Below are positions 56,906-64,000 of a stretch of DNA of 64,000 nucleotides, in pieces; positions within the stretch are counted from its first letter, which is position 1, and each line of letters opens with the position of its first letter. A model generated the notes under the pieces. That model made no database searches, was not told the origin of the DNA, and saw only the letters and a list, made by a program, of their open reading frames with translations. The position numbers and the translations under genes were made by a program. This DNA comes from an uncultured Desulfosarcina sp. (GTDB lineage: Bacteria > Desulfobacterota > Desulfobacteria > Desulfobacterales > Desulfosarcinaceae), in NCBI RefSeq assembly GCF_963668215.1, contig NZ_OY764190.1, positions 1,674,001 through 1,738,000 on the forward strand, in the 5' to 3' direction.

Positions 56906-58183
56906 ATGACAAACGACAAAGCAGCCCCTGCGAGTGGAAGCATTATGGTGGTTGGTGGCGGCATTGCCGGCCTGACCACGGCCCTTGAGGCCGCTGAAGT
57001 GGGGTATGAAGTCTTTCTGGTCGAAAAAAATCCTTATCTGGGCGGAAGAGTGGCGCAGCTGAATCAGTATTTCCCCAAGCTTTGCCCCCCGACCTGCGGC
57101 CTGGAAATCAACTTCCGGCGGATCAAGGACAATCCCAGAATCAAAGTCTTCACCCTGGCCGAAGTGGAGAAGGTGAAAGGCACGCCCGGCAACTACAATG
57201 TCAGCGTAAAGATCAACCCCCGCTATGTGAATTCGAACTGCACCTGCTGCGGCGATTGTGCTCAGGCCTGCCAGACCGAGGTTTCCGACGAGTACAACTT
57301 CGGCATGAGCAAAACCAAGGGCGCCTATCTGCCCTTCGAAATGGCGTTCCCGGCAAAATATGTCATTTCACCGCAGATCATCGGCACCGACGACGCCAAC
57401 AAAATCAAGGAAGCCTGTAAATACGACGCTGTGGATCTGGACATGCAGGCCAAGACCGTGGATCTCGCCGTAGGCGCCATTGTCTGGGCCACCGGCTGGG
57501 AGCCTTACGACGCCCACCGCATCGACAATCTGGGTTTCGGCCAGTACGACAACATCATCACCAACATGATGCTCGAACGGCTGGCATCCAAATCCGGGCC
57601 CACCGGCGGAAAGATCCAGCGTCCGTCCGACGGCAAGGCGCCCGAAAGCGTGGCCTTCGTCCAGTGCGCCGGATCGCGGGACGAAAACCACCTGCCCTAC
57701 TGTTCCTACATCTGTTGCATGGCCTCCCTGAAACACGCCACCTATATCCGCGCGCAGTATCCGGACACCAAGGTGTACATCTTCTACATCGACATCCGCT
57801 CGCCGGGTGACCGCTACGAGAAGTTCTACAAGAAGATCAAAGAGGACGAGAATGTCTTTTTCATCAAGGGCAAGGTAGCCGAGGTCAGTGAAGACCCGGC
57901 CACCAAGAACATCACCGTAGTGGCCGAAAATGCGGTTACCGGGGAAAAGACGCACCAGACGGTGGAGATGGCCGTTTTGGCCACCGGCATGCAGCCGACG
58001 GTCGCCAATGCCAAGCTGCCGGCCGACCTGAAGGTCAGTGAGGATGGATTTCTCATCAACGACTATGCCACGGGCGGACAGTTTGCCGCCGGCTGTGCCG
58101 TCAAGCCGCTCGACGTGATTTCATCCAACCAGAATGCGACCGGCATGGCCTTGAAGGCCATTCAAACCCTGGTGAAAAGGTAG
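56906..58183 (+). CDS. qmoA: quinone-interacting oxidoreductase subunit QmoA
   Basis: HdrA-related flavoprotein subunit of the Qmo complex, which passes electrons from menaquinol towards APS reductase. 425 aa, cytoplasmic side. FAD motif [15 protein letters not shown] at 15-29, the cysteine motif LCPPTCGLEINFRR near 59, CTCCGDCAQACQTE near 112, and FVQCAGSRDE...YCSYICCM near 252. Compared with HdrA it is short and ends after the first flavin module. GGAGGG upstream; qmoB follows after 10 bp. Confidence 0.96.
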   Translation: MTNDKAAPASGSIMVVGGGIAGLTTALEAAEVGYEVFLVEKNPYLGGRVAQLNQYFPKLCPPTCGLEINFRRIKDNPRIKVFTLAEVEKVKGTPGNYNVSVKINPRYVNSNCTCCGDCAQACQTEVSDEYNFGMSKTKGAYLPFEMAFPAKYVISPQIIGTDDANKIKEACKYDAVDLDMQAKTVDLAVGAIVWATGWEPYDAHRIDNLGFGQYDNIITNMMLERLASKSGPTGGKIQRPSDGKAPESVAFVQCAGSRDENHLPYCSYICCMASLKHATYIRAQYPDTKVYIFYIDIRSPGDRYEKFYKKIKEDENVFFIKGKVAEVSEDPATKNITVVAENAVTGEKTHQTVEMAVLATGMQPTVANAKLPADLKVSEDGFLINDYATGGQFAAGCAVKPLDVISSNQNATGMALKAIQTLVKR

Positions 58184-58193
58184 GAGGTAACCC

Positions 58194-60530
58194 ATGGATA
58201 AAAAATATGGTGTATATATCTGCGAAGGTTGTGGCATCGGGGAATCCCTCGATGTAAAGGCCCTGTGCGGGGTTCCCGCAGACGGGGGCATGCCTGTCAA
58301 AACCCATCCTTTTCTGTGCGGCAAAGAAGGATTGGAGCTGCTCAAAAAGGATATTGGCGACGGCACGAACACCCTGGTCATTGCGGCCTGCTCCCGACGG
58401 GTGAATTTCGACGTCTTCCGCTTCGACGGCTGCATCGTCGACCGGGTCAACCTGAGAGAGGGCGTTGTCTGGTCCCACCCCCGCTCCGAATTCCCCGCGT
58501 TGACCGACGAGGAGAAGGAAGACGAGGATAAATACGACCGCGTCCAGATGATGGCCGAGGATTACATCCGCATGGCGATGACCCGTGTGGGCAAGATCAA
58601 GCTGCCCGAACCCTATAAACTGGACAATCTCTCCAGGAAGATCCTGGTGATCGGTGGCGGTATCACCGGTATGTCCGCAGCCATCGACGCGGCCACGGCC
58701 GGTTTCGACGTGACTATCGTCGAAAAGGCCACCACCTTGGGTGGATACGCGGCCAAGGTGAGAAAGCAGCTTCCCGTATCGGAGCCGTACGATGCGCTGA
58801 TTCCTCCGGTCGTAGCGGCCAAAATCGCCGAAGTGGAGGCCCTGCCCAACATCACCGTGCGGACCGAAACCGCAGTGGCCCGCATCGCCGGACAGCCCGG
58901 CGAGTTCACGGTGACGCTGAAGAAACCGGGCGAGAAGATTCCCTTCGACGTCCCCTATCCGCTGCCCGAAGAGATGAAGCTCGATGAGAAAGGCAACGAA
59001 CTGGATGCCGAAAAACAGCATGCGGCCTACCTGAAATACAACGAAGGCAAAAAAGACATCCTTTCGCTGGACCCGGAGGGAGAGCTTTTCGGGGCCGTGA
59101 TTCTGGCCGCCGGCTGGCGCCCGGATGATCTTAAAAACGGCGACTACAGCCATCTGGGATACGGCGAAATTCCCGACGTCATCACCAACGCCCAGTTCGA
59201 AGAAATTGCCAAGAACGGCAAGATCATCCGTCCCTCTGACGGCAAGGCCGCCAAATCGGTGGTCTTCGTTCAGAGCCCGGGCAAAGGCGATTCCGACAGC
59301 GATTTCGCCTACGCCGGTGCCGTCACCAGCATGGTGGCCTTAAAACAGGCCAAGTATGTGCGCGAGGATTACGATGACGGCAAGGCTTTCATCTTCTACC
59401 AGCATATGCGCACGCCCGGCCTCTCCGAACTGTTCTACAAAGGATTGCAGCAGGATCCGGGCATCTTTCTGACCAAAGGCAGCGTGATGGAAGTCGCCAA
59501 GAACGGCAACGGCCTCATGGTGGAAGCCGAAAACACCCTGCTGGGAGAAAAAATCAAGGTCAAAGCCGACCTGGTGGTGTTGGGCGCCGGTATGGTGCCG
59601 GTGACCAAGGATGATCCGGTGGTCAATCTGGCCTATCGCCAGGGTCCGGGTTTCCGCGATATCGGCCTGTTCAACGGATATGTCGATTCCAACTTCATCT
59701 GCTTCCCGTATGAAACCCAGCGTACCGGCATTTACGCGGCCGGCGCCATCCGCCGCTCCATGACCATGGAAGAGTCCATCGAAGACGCTTCCGGCGCGGC
59801 CCTCAAGGCGATCCAGTGCCTGGAGTCCGTCAACCGCGGCGTGGCCGTGCATCCCCGCTCGGGCGACATGACCTTCCCGGACTTCTTCTTCCAGCGCTGC
59901 ACCCAGTGCAAACGCTGCACCGAAGAGTGTCCCTTCGGCGCCCTGGACGATGACGAAAAGGGGACGCCCAAGCCCAATCCCACGCGCTGTCGCCGATGCG
60001 GTACCTGTATGGGTGCCTGCCCCGAACGCATCATCGGCTTTGCCGACTACAACATCGACAGCATCGGCTCCATGGTCAAATCGGTGGCCGTACCGTCCGA
60101 AGACGACTACAGCGAACCGCCGATGCGCATCCTGGGCCTGGTCTGCGAAAACGACGCCTACCCGGCGCTGGATATGGCCGGCCTCAACCGCTACGGCTAT
60201 TCGGCGGACGTGCGGATCATCCCCATCCGCTGCCTGGGTTCCATGAACGTAATCTGGATCAAGGATGCCCTGTCCCAGGGAATGGACGGCGTTTTTCTCC
60301 TGGGCTGCAAGCATGGCGACGACTACCAGTGTCACTTTGTGAAAGGCTCCGAGCTGGCCGACATCCGCATGAAGAAGATCGGCGACGCCCTGGCCAGCCT
60401 GGCGCTGGAAAACGAGCGGGTGGCTCAGTTTGAAGTGGCCATCGACGATTACGACAAGGTTCCCAAAATCATCAACGATTTTGTGGAATCCATCGAAGCG
60501 CTCGGACCGAACCCGTTCAAGGGTTTCTAA
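58194..60530 (+). CDS. qmoB: quinone-interacting oxidoreductase subunit QmoB
   Basis: HdrA-like flavoprotein fused to an MvhD-like domain, 778 aa. N-terminal module (1-130) with YICEGCGIGESLD and LVIAACSRRVNF; FAD module with LVIGGGITGMSAAIDA near 152; a 2x[4Fe-4S] ferredoxin near 567-610 (CTQCKRCTEECP, CRRCGTCMGACP); C-terminal MvhD-like domain from about 645 with IRCLGSMN and GCKHGDDYQCH. In that last motif a Cys stands where the MvhD of this window has Sec. The complex role is electron transfer between QmoA/QmoC and AprBA. A hairpin lies between its stop and qmoC. Confidence 0.96.
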   Translation: MDKKYGVYICEGCGIGESLDVKALCGVPADGGMPVKTHPFLCGKEGLELLKKDIGDGTNTLVIAACSRRVNFDVFRFDGCIVDRVNLREGVVWSHPRSEFPALTDEEKEDEDKYDRVQMMAEDYIRMAMTRVGKIKLPEPYKLDNLSRKILVIGGGITGMSAAIDAATAGFDVTIVEKATTLGGYAAKVRKQLPVSEPYDALIPPVVAAKIAEVEALPNITVRTETAVARIAGQPGEFTVTLKKPGEKIPFDVPYPLPEEMKLDEKGNELDAEKQHAAYLKYNEGKKDILSLDPEGELFGAVILAAGWRPDDLKNGDYSHLGYGEIPDVITNAQFEEIAKNGKIIRPSDGKAAKSVVFVQSPGKGDSDSDFAYAGAVTSMVALKQAKYVREDYDDGKAFIFYQHMRTPGLSELFYKGLQQDPGIFLTKGSVMEVAKNGNGLMVEAENTLLGEKIKVKADLVVLGAGMVPVTKDDPVVNLAYRQGPGFRDIGLFNGYVDSNFICFPYETQRTGIYAAGAIRRSMTMEESIEDASGAALKAIQCLESVNRGVAVHPRSGDMTFPDFFFQRCTQCKRCTEECPFGALDDDEKGTPKPNPTRCRRCGTCMGACPERIIGFADYNIDSIGSMVKSVAVPSEDDYSEPPMRILGLVCENDAYPALDMAGLNRYGYSADVRIIPIRCLGSMNVIWIKDALSQGMDGVFLLGCKHGDDYQCHFVKGSELADIRMKKIGDALASLALENERVAQFEVAIDDYDKVPKIINDFVESIEALGPNPFKGF

Positions 60531-60545
60531 TGACGACGAACCAAT

Positions 60546-60571
60546 GGAGAGGCGATGTAGATCGCCTCTCC
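60546..60571 (+). repeat. 11-bp hairpin between qmoB and qmoC
   Basis: Perfect arms GGAGAGGCGAT (60546-60556) and ATCGCCTCTCC (60561-60571), loop GTAG, no T-run. It may set differential stability or processing of the qmo mRNA. Confidence 0.65.
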
Positions 60572-60602
60572 CACCCATTTTAGCCTAATGAGGAGGTACC
60601 CA

Positions 60603-61751
60603 ATGGCGGATTCATATCTGGTTGATCCCGATGTGGGATTTATCAACGAAGTGATCAGATTGGGCGGCGCCGATGTCAAGAAATGTTATCAATGTGCCAC
60701 CTGTTCGGTGGCCTGCCCGATTTCACCGGATACCAAACCGTTTCCCCGCAAAGAGATGATTGCCACATCCTGGGGGTTGAAAGACAAGCTAATCGGCAAC
60801 GGCGACGTCTGGCTGTGCCATAATTGTGGCGACTGTTCCACCCTGTGCCCCCGCGGCGCCAAGCCCGGCGATGTGCTGGCGGCGGTCCGTGCGGCCACGG
60901 TTATCGAATATGCCACACCCAAGGCCCTCGCGAAAATGGTCAGCGACCCCAAAAAGCTGCCCATCCTGCTGGCCATCCCGGCGGTTATTTTCATCGTTCT
61001 GGGACTGCTGCTCAAAATGGTGGGCGTGGACTGGCTCAACTTTGCGCCCAGCGGTGATCACCTGTGGCAGGCGGATTACATCGCCAACTATCTGGTGGAC
61101 ATCATCATGATCCCCACCTTTACAGCGGCAATCCTGGTTTTTGCCTTGGGGTTGAAACGCTTCATCGCCGACATGCACGCCAACGCCCTTGCCGAGGGCA
61201 AGACCGACAAGGAAACCATCGATCCGGCCGGCTTCGTCCAGGCCCTGATTCGGGTTGTGCCGACAATTCTCAAACATAACAAGTTCACCGAGTGCAGCGA
61301 GAACCGGGAGCGCTCCACGGCCCACATGATGGTGCTTTTCGGCTTCATCGGTCTGTTCATCGTCACCGGCTGCTTTTTCGCCGCCGAGTGGGTGTTTCAC
61401 ATCGAAGGGCCCTACCAGCAGATCAACCCGATCAAATGGCTGGGCAATATCGCCGGTATCGCCCTGGTGATCGGCGGCCTGCTGATGCTGAAAAACCGAC
61501 TGGCCAAAAAGGACCAGATCTCCAGCTACTGGGACTGGTACCTGGTCGGGTTGGTGCTCGGCCTTGGTGCTACGGGCATGCTGACCGAGATGGTTCGTCT
61601 GGGTGGGATGTACAGCCTGTCGGCGCTTATCTATTTTCTGCACCTGATTCTGGTGTGGAGCCTGTTTGCCTATACGCCCTTTTCCAAGCTGGCCCATATT
61701 GCTTACCGCACGGTGGCCATGGCGTATCAGGAGTATAGCGGAAGAAAATAA
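60603..61751 (+). CDS. qmoC: quinone-interacting oxidoreductase subunit QmoC
   Basis: Membrane subunit that reacts with menaquinol, 382 aa from ATG 60603 (GAGGAGG upstream). It fuses an HdrC-like ferredoxin domain (CYQCATCSVACP near 23-34, CHNCGDCSTLCP near 72-83) to a HdrE/NarI-like cytochrome b part with about six membrane segments from residue 120. His residues suitable as haem ligands are present (STAHMMVLFGF near 238, ALIYFLHLILVWSLF near 340). It anchors the QmoAB flavoproteins to the membrane. A UUCG-loop terminator follows. Confidence 0.96.
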   Translation: MADSYLVDPDVGFINEVIRLGGADVKKCYQCATCSVACPISPDTKPFPRKEMIATSWGLKDKLIGNGDVWLCHNCGDCSTLCPRGAKPGDVLAAVRAATVIEYATPKALAKMVSDPKKLPILLAIPAVIFIVLGLLLKMVGVDWLNFAPSGDHLWQADYIANYLVDIIMIPTFTAAILVFALGLKRFIADMHANALAEGKTDKETIDPAGFVQALIRVVPTILKHNKFTECSENRERSTAHMMVLFGFIGLFIVTGCFFAAEWVFHIEGPYQQINPIKWLGNIAGIALVIGGLLMLKNRLAKKDQISSYWDWYLVGLVLGLGATGMLTEMVRLGGMYSLSALIYFLHLILVWSLFAYTPFSKLAHIAYRTVAMAYQEYSGRK

Positions 61752-61778
61752 ACGGGAAGTAAAACCGTATGGGGTGTT

Positions 61779-61803
61779 AAAAGGGGGCTTCGGCCCCCTT
61801 TTT
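61779..61803. terminator. UUCG-loop terminator, bidirectional
   Basis: AAAAGGGGGC (61779-61788), loop TTCG, GCCCCCTTTT, ending in further T. The A-run on the left gives a U-run for the convergent flavodoxin gene, so it can stop transcription from both sides. Confidence 0.9.
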
Positions 61804-62370
61804 CTATGAAACCAGAGACCTTGCCAGGCCCTTTGCCTGCTCCTGAACCCTTTCCGGCAGTTCGGCCGGAATGCTGCACTCGCCCACATACAACTCCCCT
61901 TTTTTTTGGGCCAGCAGAAAGTCCACAATCCGATCAAATGCGGTGAACAACCCTTCGGCATTGTTTTCATACGCCCCCCCGCCGGTGACCAGCAGCCCGA
62001 TCCGCTTGCCGGCCATCAACGACGTATGTCCGGGTTGGTGGTAATTGGTTACCAGGGAGAAACTGCGGTCGATCAGCCGCTTGATCTGAGAGGTAAACTC
62101 CCAAAAATAGACCGGCGATGCATAGAGGACCGCATCGGAGGCTATCATACGATCCAGGATGGCCGGGGCGTCGTCCTCCTGAACGCAGGCGATGGCGTCG
62201 GGGGTTTGCCTGCATTTAGCGCATCCCATGCACCCCCCGATGGTTTTATTGTGCAGGTAGATCCGTTCCACCGAATGACCAAGAGTTTCAAGTTCCTGTT
62301 CCACCCAGCCCAGAATCGTGGCCGTGTTGCCTTTCTTTTTGGCGCTGCCTAAAAGTGTGGTAATCTGCAT
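61804..62370 (-). CDS. flavodoxin-fold NAD(P)H-dependent oxidoreductase
   Basis: 188 aa of the NADPH-dependent FMN reductase/iron-sulfur flavoprotein group. The N-terminal FMN phosphate loop is LLGSAKKKGNTATI (6-19). A Cys motif, IGGCMGCAKCRQ near 44-55, resembles the [4Fe-4S] site of archaeal-type iron-sulfur flavoproteins, with a fourth Cys in IACVQEDD. Flavin contacts: ASPVYFWEFTSQIK near 84-97 and LVTGGGAYENN near 126. AAAGG and AGGAG stand upstream. The physiological acceptor is unknown. Confidence 0.88.
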   Translation of the reverse strand: MQITTLLGSAKKKGNTATILGWVEQELETLGHSVERIYLHNKTIGGCMGCAKCRQTPDAIACVQEDDAPAILDRMIASDAVLYASPVYFWEFTSQIKRLIDRSFSLVTNYHQPGHTSLMAGKRIGLLVTGGGAYENNAEGLFTAFDRIVDFLLAQKKGELYVGECSIPAELPERVQEQAKGLARSLVS

Positions 62371-62533
62371 GAAAGCCTTTCTCCTGTTGCTTAAAAACGG
62401 TTTTCGAATTGTGCATTGATTGCGAGTCGGAATCGGCTTACCTTATCCGACCGACGAGGGTTTGCCAACCGGTCATTTTGGCACCCGAAATTTTGGCAAG
62501 GGAAGGACAACCTGCAAAAAGGAGCACCGCCAC

Positions 62534-63640
62534 ATGAAGCTGAAACCCTTTCGTCTGGAACGCTATTTCGCCAAACATGAGTTCTCGGCCCCTTATATTC
62601 TCTGTGCCTCGGACTGCGAAAGCATGGCGCTGGAGGAACTGCTGGCAATGGAGGCCGACGCCCGCGATCAATTTTCCTCGCTTTGGCTCGGTTACACGGA
62701 ATCCTTGGGTCATCCGGAGCTGAGGCAGGCCATCGCCGCCCTTTATGAACGGGTCGCCGCCGAACAGGTGCTGGTGCATGCAGGTGCCGAAGAGGCCATC
62801 TTCAACTTCATGAATGTCGCCCTGGAGCCCGGAGACCATCTCATCGTCCATGCGCCCTGCTACCAATCCCTCGGCGACGTGGCTCGCGGAATCGGTGCCG
62901 AGGTGACCGAGTGGCGGGCAGAACCGCACAACGGGTGGCGCATCGATCTCGACGATTTGAAAAGAAGCCTGACCGACCGTACGAAAGTGGTCGTGGTTAA
63001 TCTGCCCCATAATCCCACCGGCTTTCTGGCGGACAGCGATTTTATGCATGAATTGTCGGCGCTTTCCGAACGGCATGGCTTTATCGTCTTTTCGGACGAA
63101 GTCTACCGGGGCCTAGAGTTGAATCCTGCCGACCGCCTGCCGGCCATGGCCGACGTGAACGAACGGGCGGTGTCTCTGGGGGTGATGTCCAAAACCTACG
63201 GCCTGGCCGGCCTGCGCGTCGGCTGGATCGCTACCCATAACGACTCGCTTTTCCAGCAAATGGCCGCGTTCAAGGATTACACCACCATCTGCACCAGCGC
63301 CCCCAGCGAGTTTCTGGCCACCCTGGCATTGCGGCACGCCGACGCCATTGCCCGGCGCAACCTGGAGATTATCCACCAGAACCTGGATCGGCTGGACCAG
63401 TTTTTCGATGCCCATGCGGATTGGTTTGACTGGCAGCGGCCAAAGGCGGGGTCCATTGCCTTTCCCCTGCTGCGAGAAGGATCGGCGGATACCTTTTGCG
63501 AAGATCTGGTCCAAAAAGCCGGCGTGCTGCTGCTTCCTGGCAGCCTTTACGGCCCGAATTACAATGCCTTCCGGGTGGGTTTCGGCCGCAGGAATTTACC
63601 CGAGGCCTTGGAGAAGTTCGAAGACTATCTCATTCTTTAG
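62534..63640 (+). CDS. PLP-dependent aminotransferase, class I/II
   Basis: 368 aa from ATG 62534, with AAGGAG ten bases upstream; the frame extends to 62420 but that stretch lacks family features. Fold-type I: LGYTESLGHPELRQAI near 52, VVNLPHNPTGFL near 154, VFSDEVYRGLEL near 182, Schiff-base Lys in GVMSKTYGLAGLRVGW near 218 and the carboxylate Arg in FRVGFGRRN near 350. The N-terminus is shorter than in aspartate aminotransferase. The substrate is not determined. Its end overlaps the convergent activase gene by 11 bp. Confidence 0.9.
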   Translation: MKLKPFRLERYFAKHEFSAPYILCASDCESMALEELLAMEADARDQFSSLWLGYTESLGHPELRQAIAALYERVAAEQVLVHAGAEEAIFNFMNVALEPGDHLIVHAPCYQSLGDVARGIGAEVTEWRAEPHNGWRIDLDDLKRSLTDRTKVVVVNLPHNPTGFLADSDFMHELSALSERHGFIVFSDEVYRGLELNPADRLPAMADVNERAVSLGVMSKTYGLAGLRVGWIATHNDSLFQQMAAFKDYTTICTSAPSEFLATLALRHADAIARRNLEIIHQNLDRLDQFFDAHADWFDWQRPKAGSIAFPLLREGSADTFCEDLVQKAGVLLLPGSLYGPNYNAFRVGFGRRNLPEALEKFEDYLIL

Positions 63641-64000
63641 CTGCAATCAACGCCGCGCCGATGGCGCCGTTTTCCTGGGCATGGGCGGAAACGCGCACCG
63701 GACAACCGGCCTTTTTCTCCAGCGCCTTCACCACACCGATATTTCTGGCCACCCCGCCGGTCATCATCAGCGGTTCGACGATCCCCACCCGCTTGGCCAT
63801 GGCCACGACCCGGGCAGCGATGGAGTCGTGGATACCGGCAATGATATTCTCGCGGGGTTCGCCCCGGGCGATGAGGGAGATCACTTCGGATTCGGCAAAG
63901 ACGGTGCACAGGCTGCTGATGGCGGCCGGTTGGCCGGCCTTCAGGGACATCTCGCCGAAGGCGTCCAGGTCCACTTCCAGGGCCCGGGCCATCACTTCGA
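63630..64000 (-). CDS. acyl-CoA dehydratase activase / BcrAD-BadFG-type ATPase (N-terminal part outside window)
   Basis: The C-terminal 123 residues of an ASKHA-fold ATPase that delivers an activating electron to 2-hydroxyacyl-CoA dehydratases or benzoyl-CoA reductases. Visible: a Cys ligand of the subunit-bridging [4Fe-4S] cluster in LCTVFAESEVISLIARGE, then MMTGGVARNIGVVKALE (adenosine/phosphate region) and the end ENGAIGAALIAAKE. The frame is open at the right edge and the residues there (EVMARALEVDLD) are internal to the family, so the gene continues beyond the window. Confidence 0.88.
   Translation of the reverse strand, partial: EVMARALEVDLDAFGEMSLKAGQPAAISSLCTVFAESEVISLIARGEPRENIIAGIHDSIAARVVAMAKRVGIVEPLMMTGGVARNIGVVKALEKKAGCPVRVSAHAQENGAIGAALIAAKE

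Overview
The window reads as chromosome of a dissimilatory sulfate-reducing Desulfobacterota, most like the Desulfosarcina/Desulfobacteraceae group. The basis is adjacent aprBA and qmoABC operons, a selenoprotein-rich HdrA/Mvh-type hydrogenase operon, several Cache-type histidine kinases with NtrC-type regulators, and an acyl-CoA dehydratase activase at the right edge. This is inferred from gene content; no 16S rRNA gene is present. No tRNA, rRNA, CRISPR array, prophage or intact insertion sequence was seen.

Layout. 1-1.4 kb: C-terminal part of a PAS/sigma-54 activator. 1.4-5.6 kb (minus): PP2C phosphatase, double-FHA protein and membrane Ser/Thr kinase. 6.0-13.9 kb (plus): hydrogenase protease, HdrA, MvhD, an FrhB-like protein, MvhG and MvhA. 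HdrA, MvhD and MvhA each contain an in-frame TGA at a conserved cysteine position followed by a SECIS-like hairpin, so three selenoproteins are encoded in one operon. HdrA also carries an in-frame N-terminal helix-turn-helix domain, and no HdrB or HdrC is present. 14.3-15.0 kb: amino-acid racemase. 15.2-20.6 kb: a VIT/VWA protein with a C-terminal VPEP-TM-Arg tail, an exosortase, CreB and CreC homologues, and a YdjM-like fragment. Four TTCAC half-sites on an 11-bp period, matching the CreB tag, lie just upstream of the VIT/VWA gene. 20.7-25 kb: serine hydrolase, TerC, TauE/SafE.

25-36.6 kb is a dense signalling cluster: kinase and NtrC-type regulator, REC-CBS protein, a histidine kinase whose phospho-acceptor His is replaced by Glu, a GNAT-like/histone-deacetylase-like fusion, then another kinase and a single-domain receiver. 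36.8-53.6 kb is mixed housekeeping and accessory: YkvA, ClpB, aminotransferase with its TetR neighbour, two EamA transporters, a frameshifted Cache/GAF kinase, a TIM-barrel isomerase, TetR, DHH and HD phosphohydrolases, SDR and a YkgJ-type Cys-cluster protein.

54.1-61.8 kb holds the sulfate-respiration core: AprBA (APS reductase) and QmoABC (quinone-interacting electron donor complex), with a clear terminator after aprA, an unusual hairpin between qmoB and qmoC, and a UUCG terminator at the end. 61.8-64 kb: flavodoxin-fold reductase, aminotransferase and a partial acyl-CoA dehydratase activase. The hydrogenase/HdrA operon probably feeds low-potential electrons into the same metabolism that AprBA/Qmo serve, but that link is inference.
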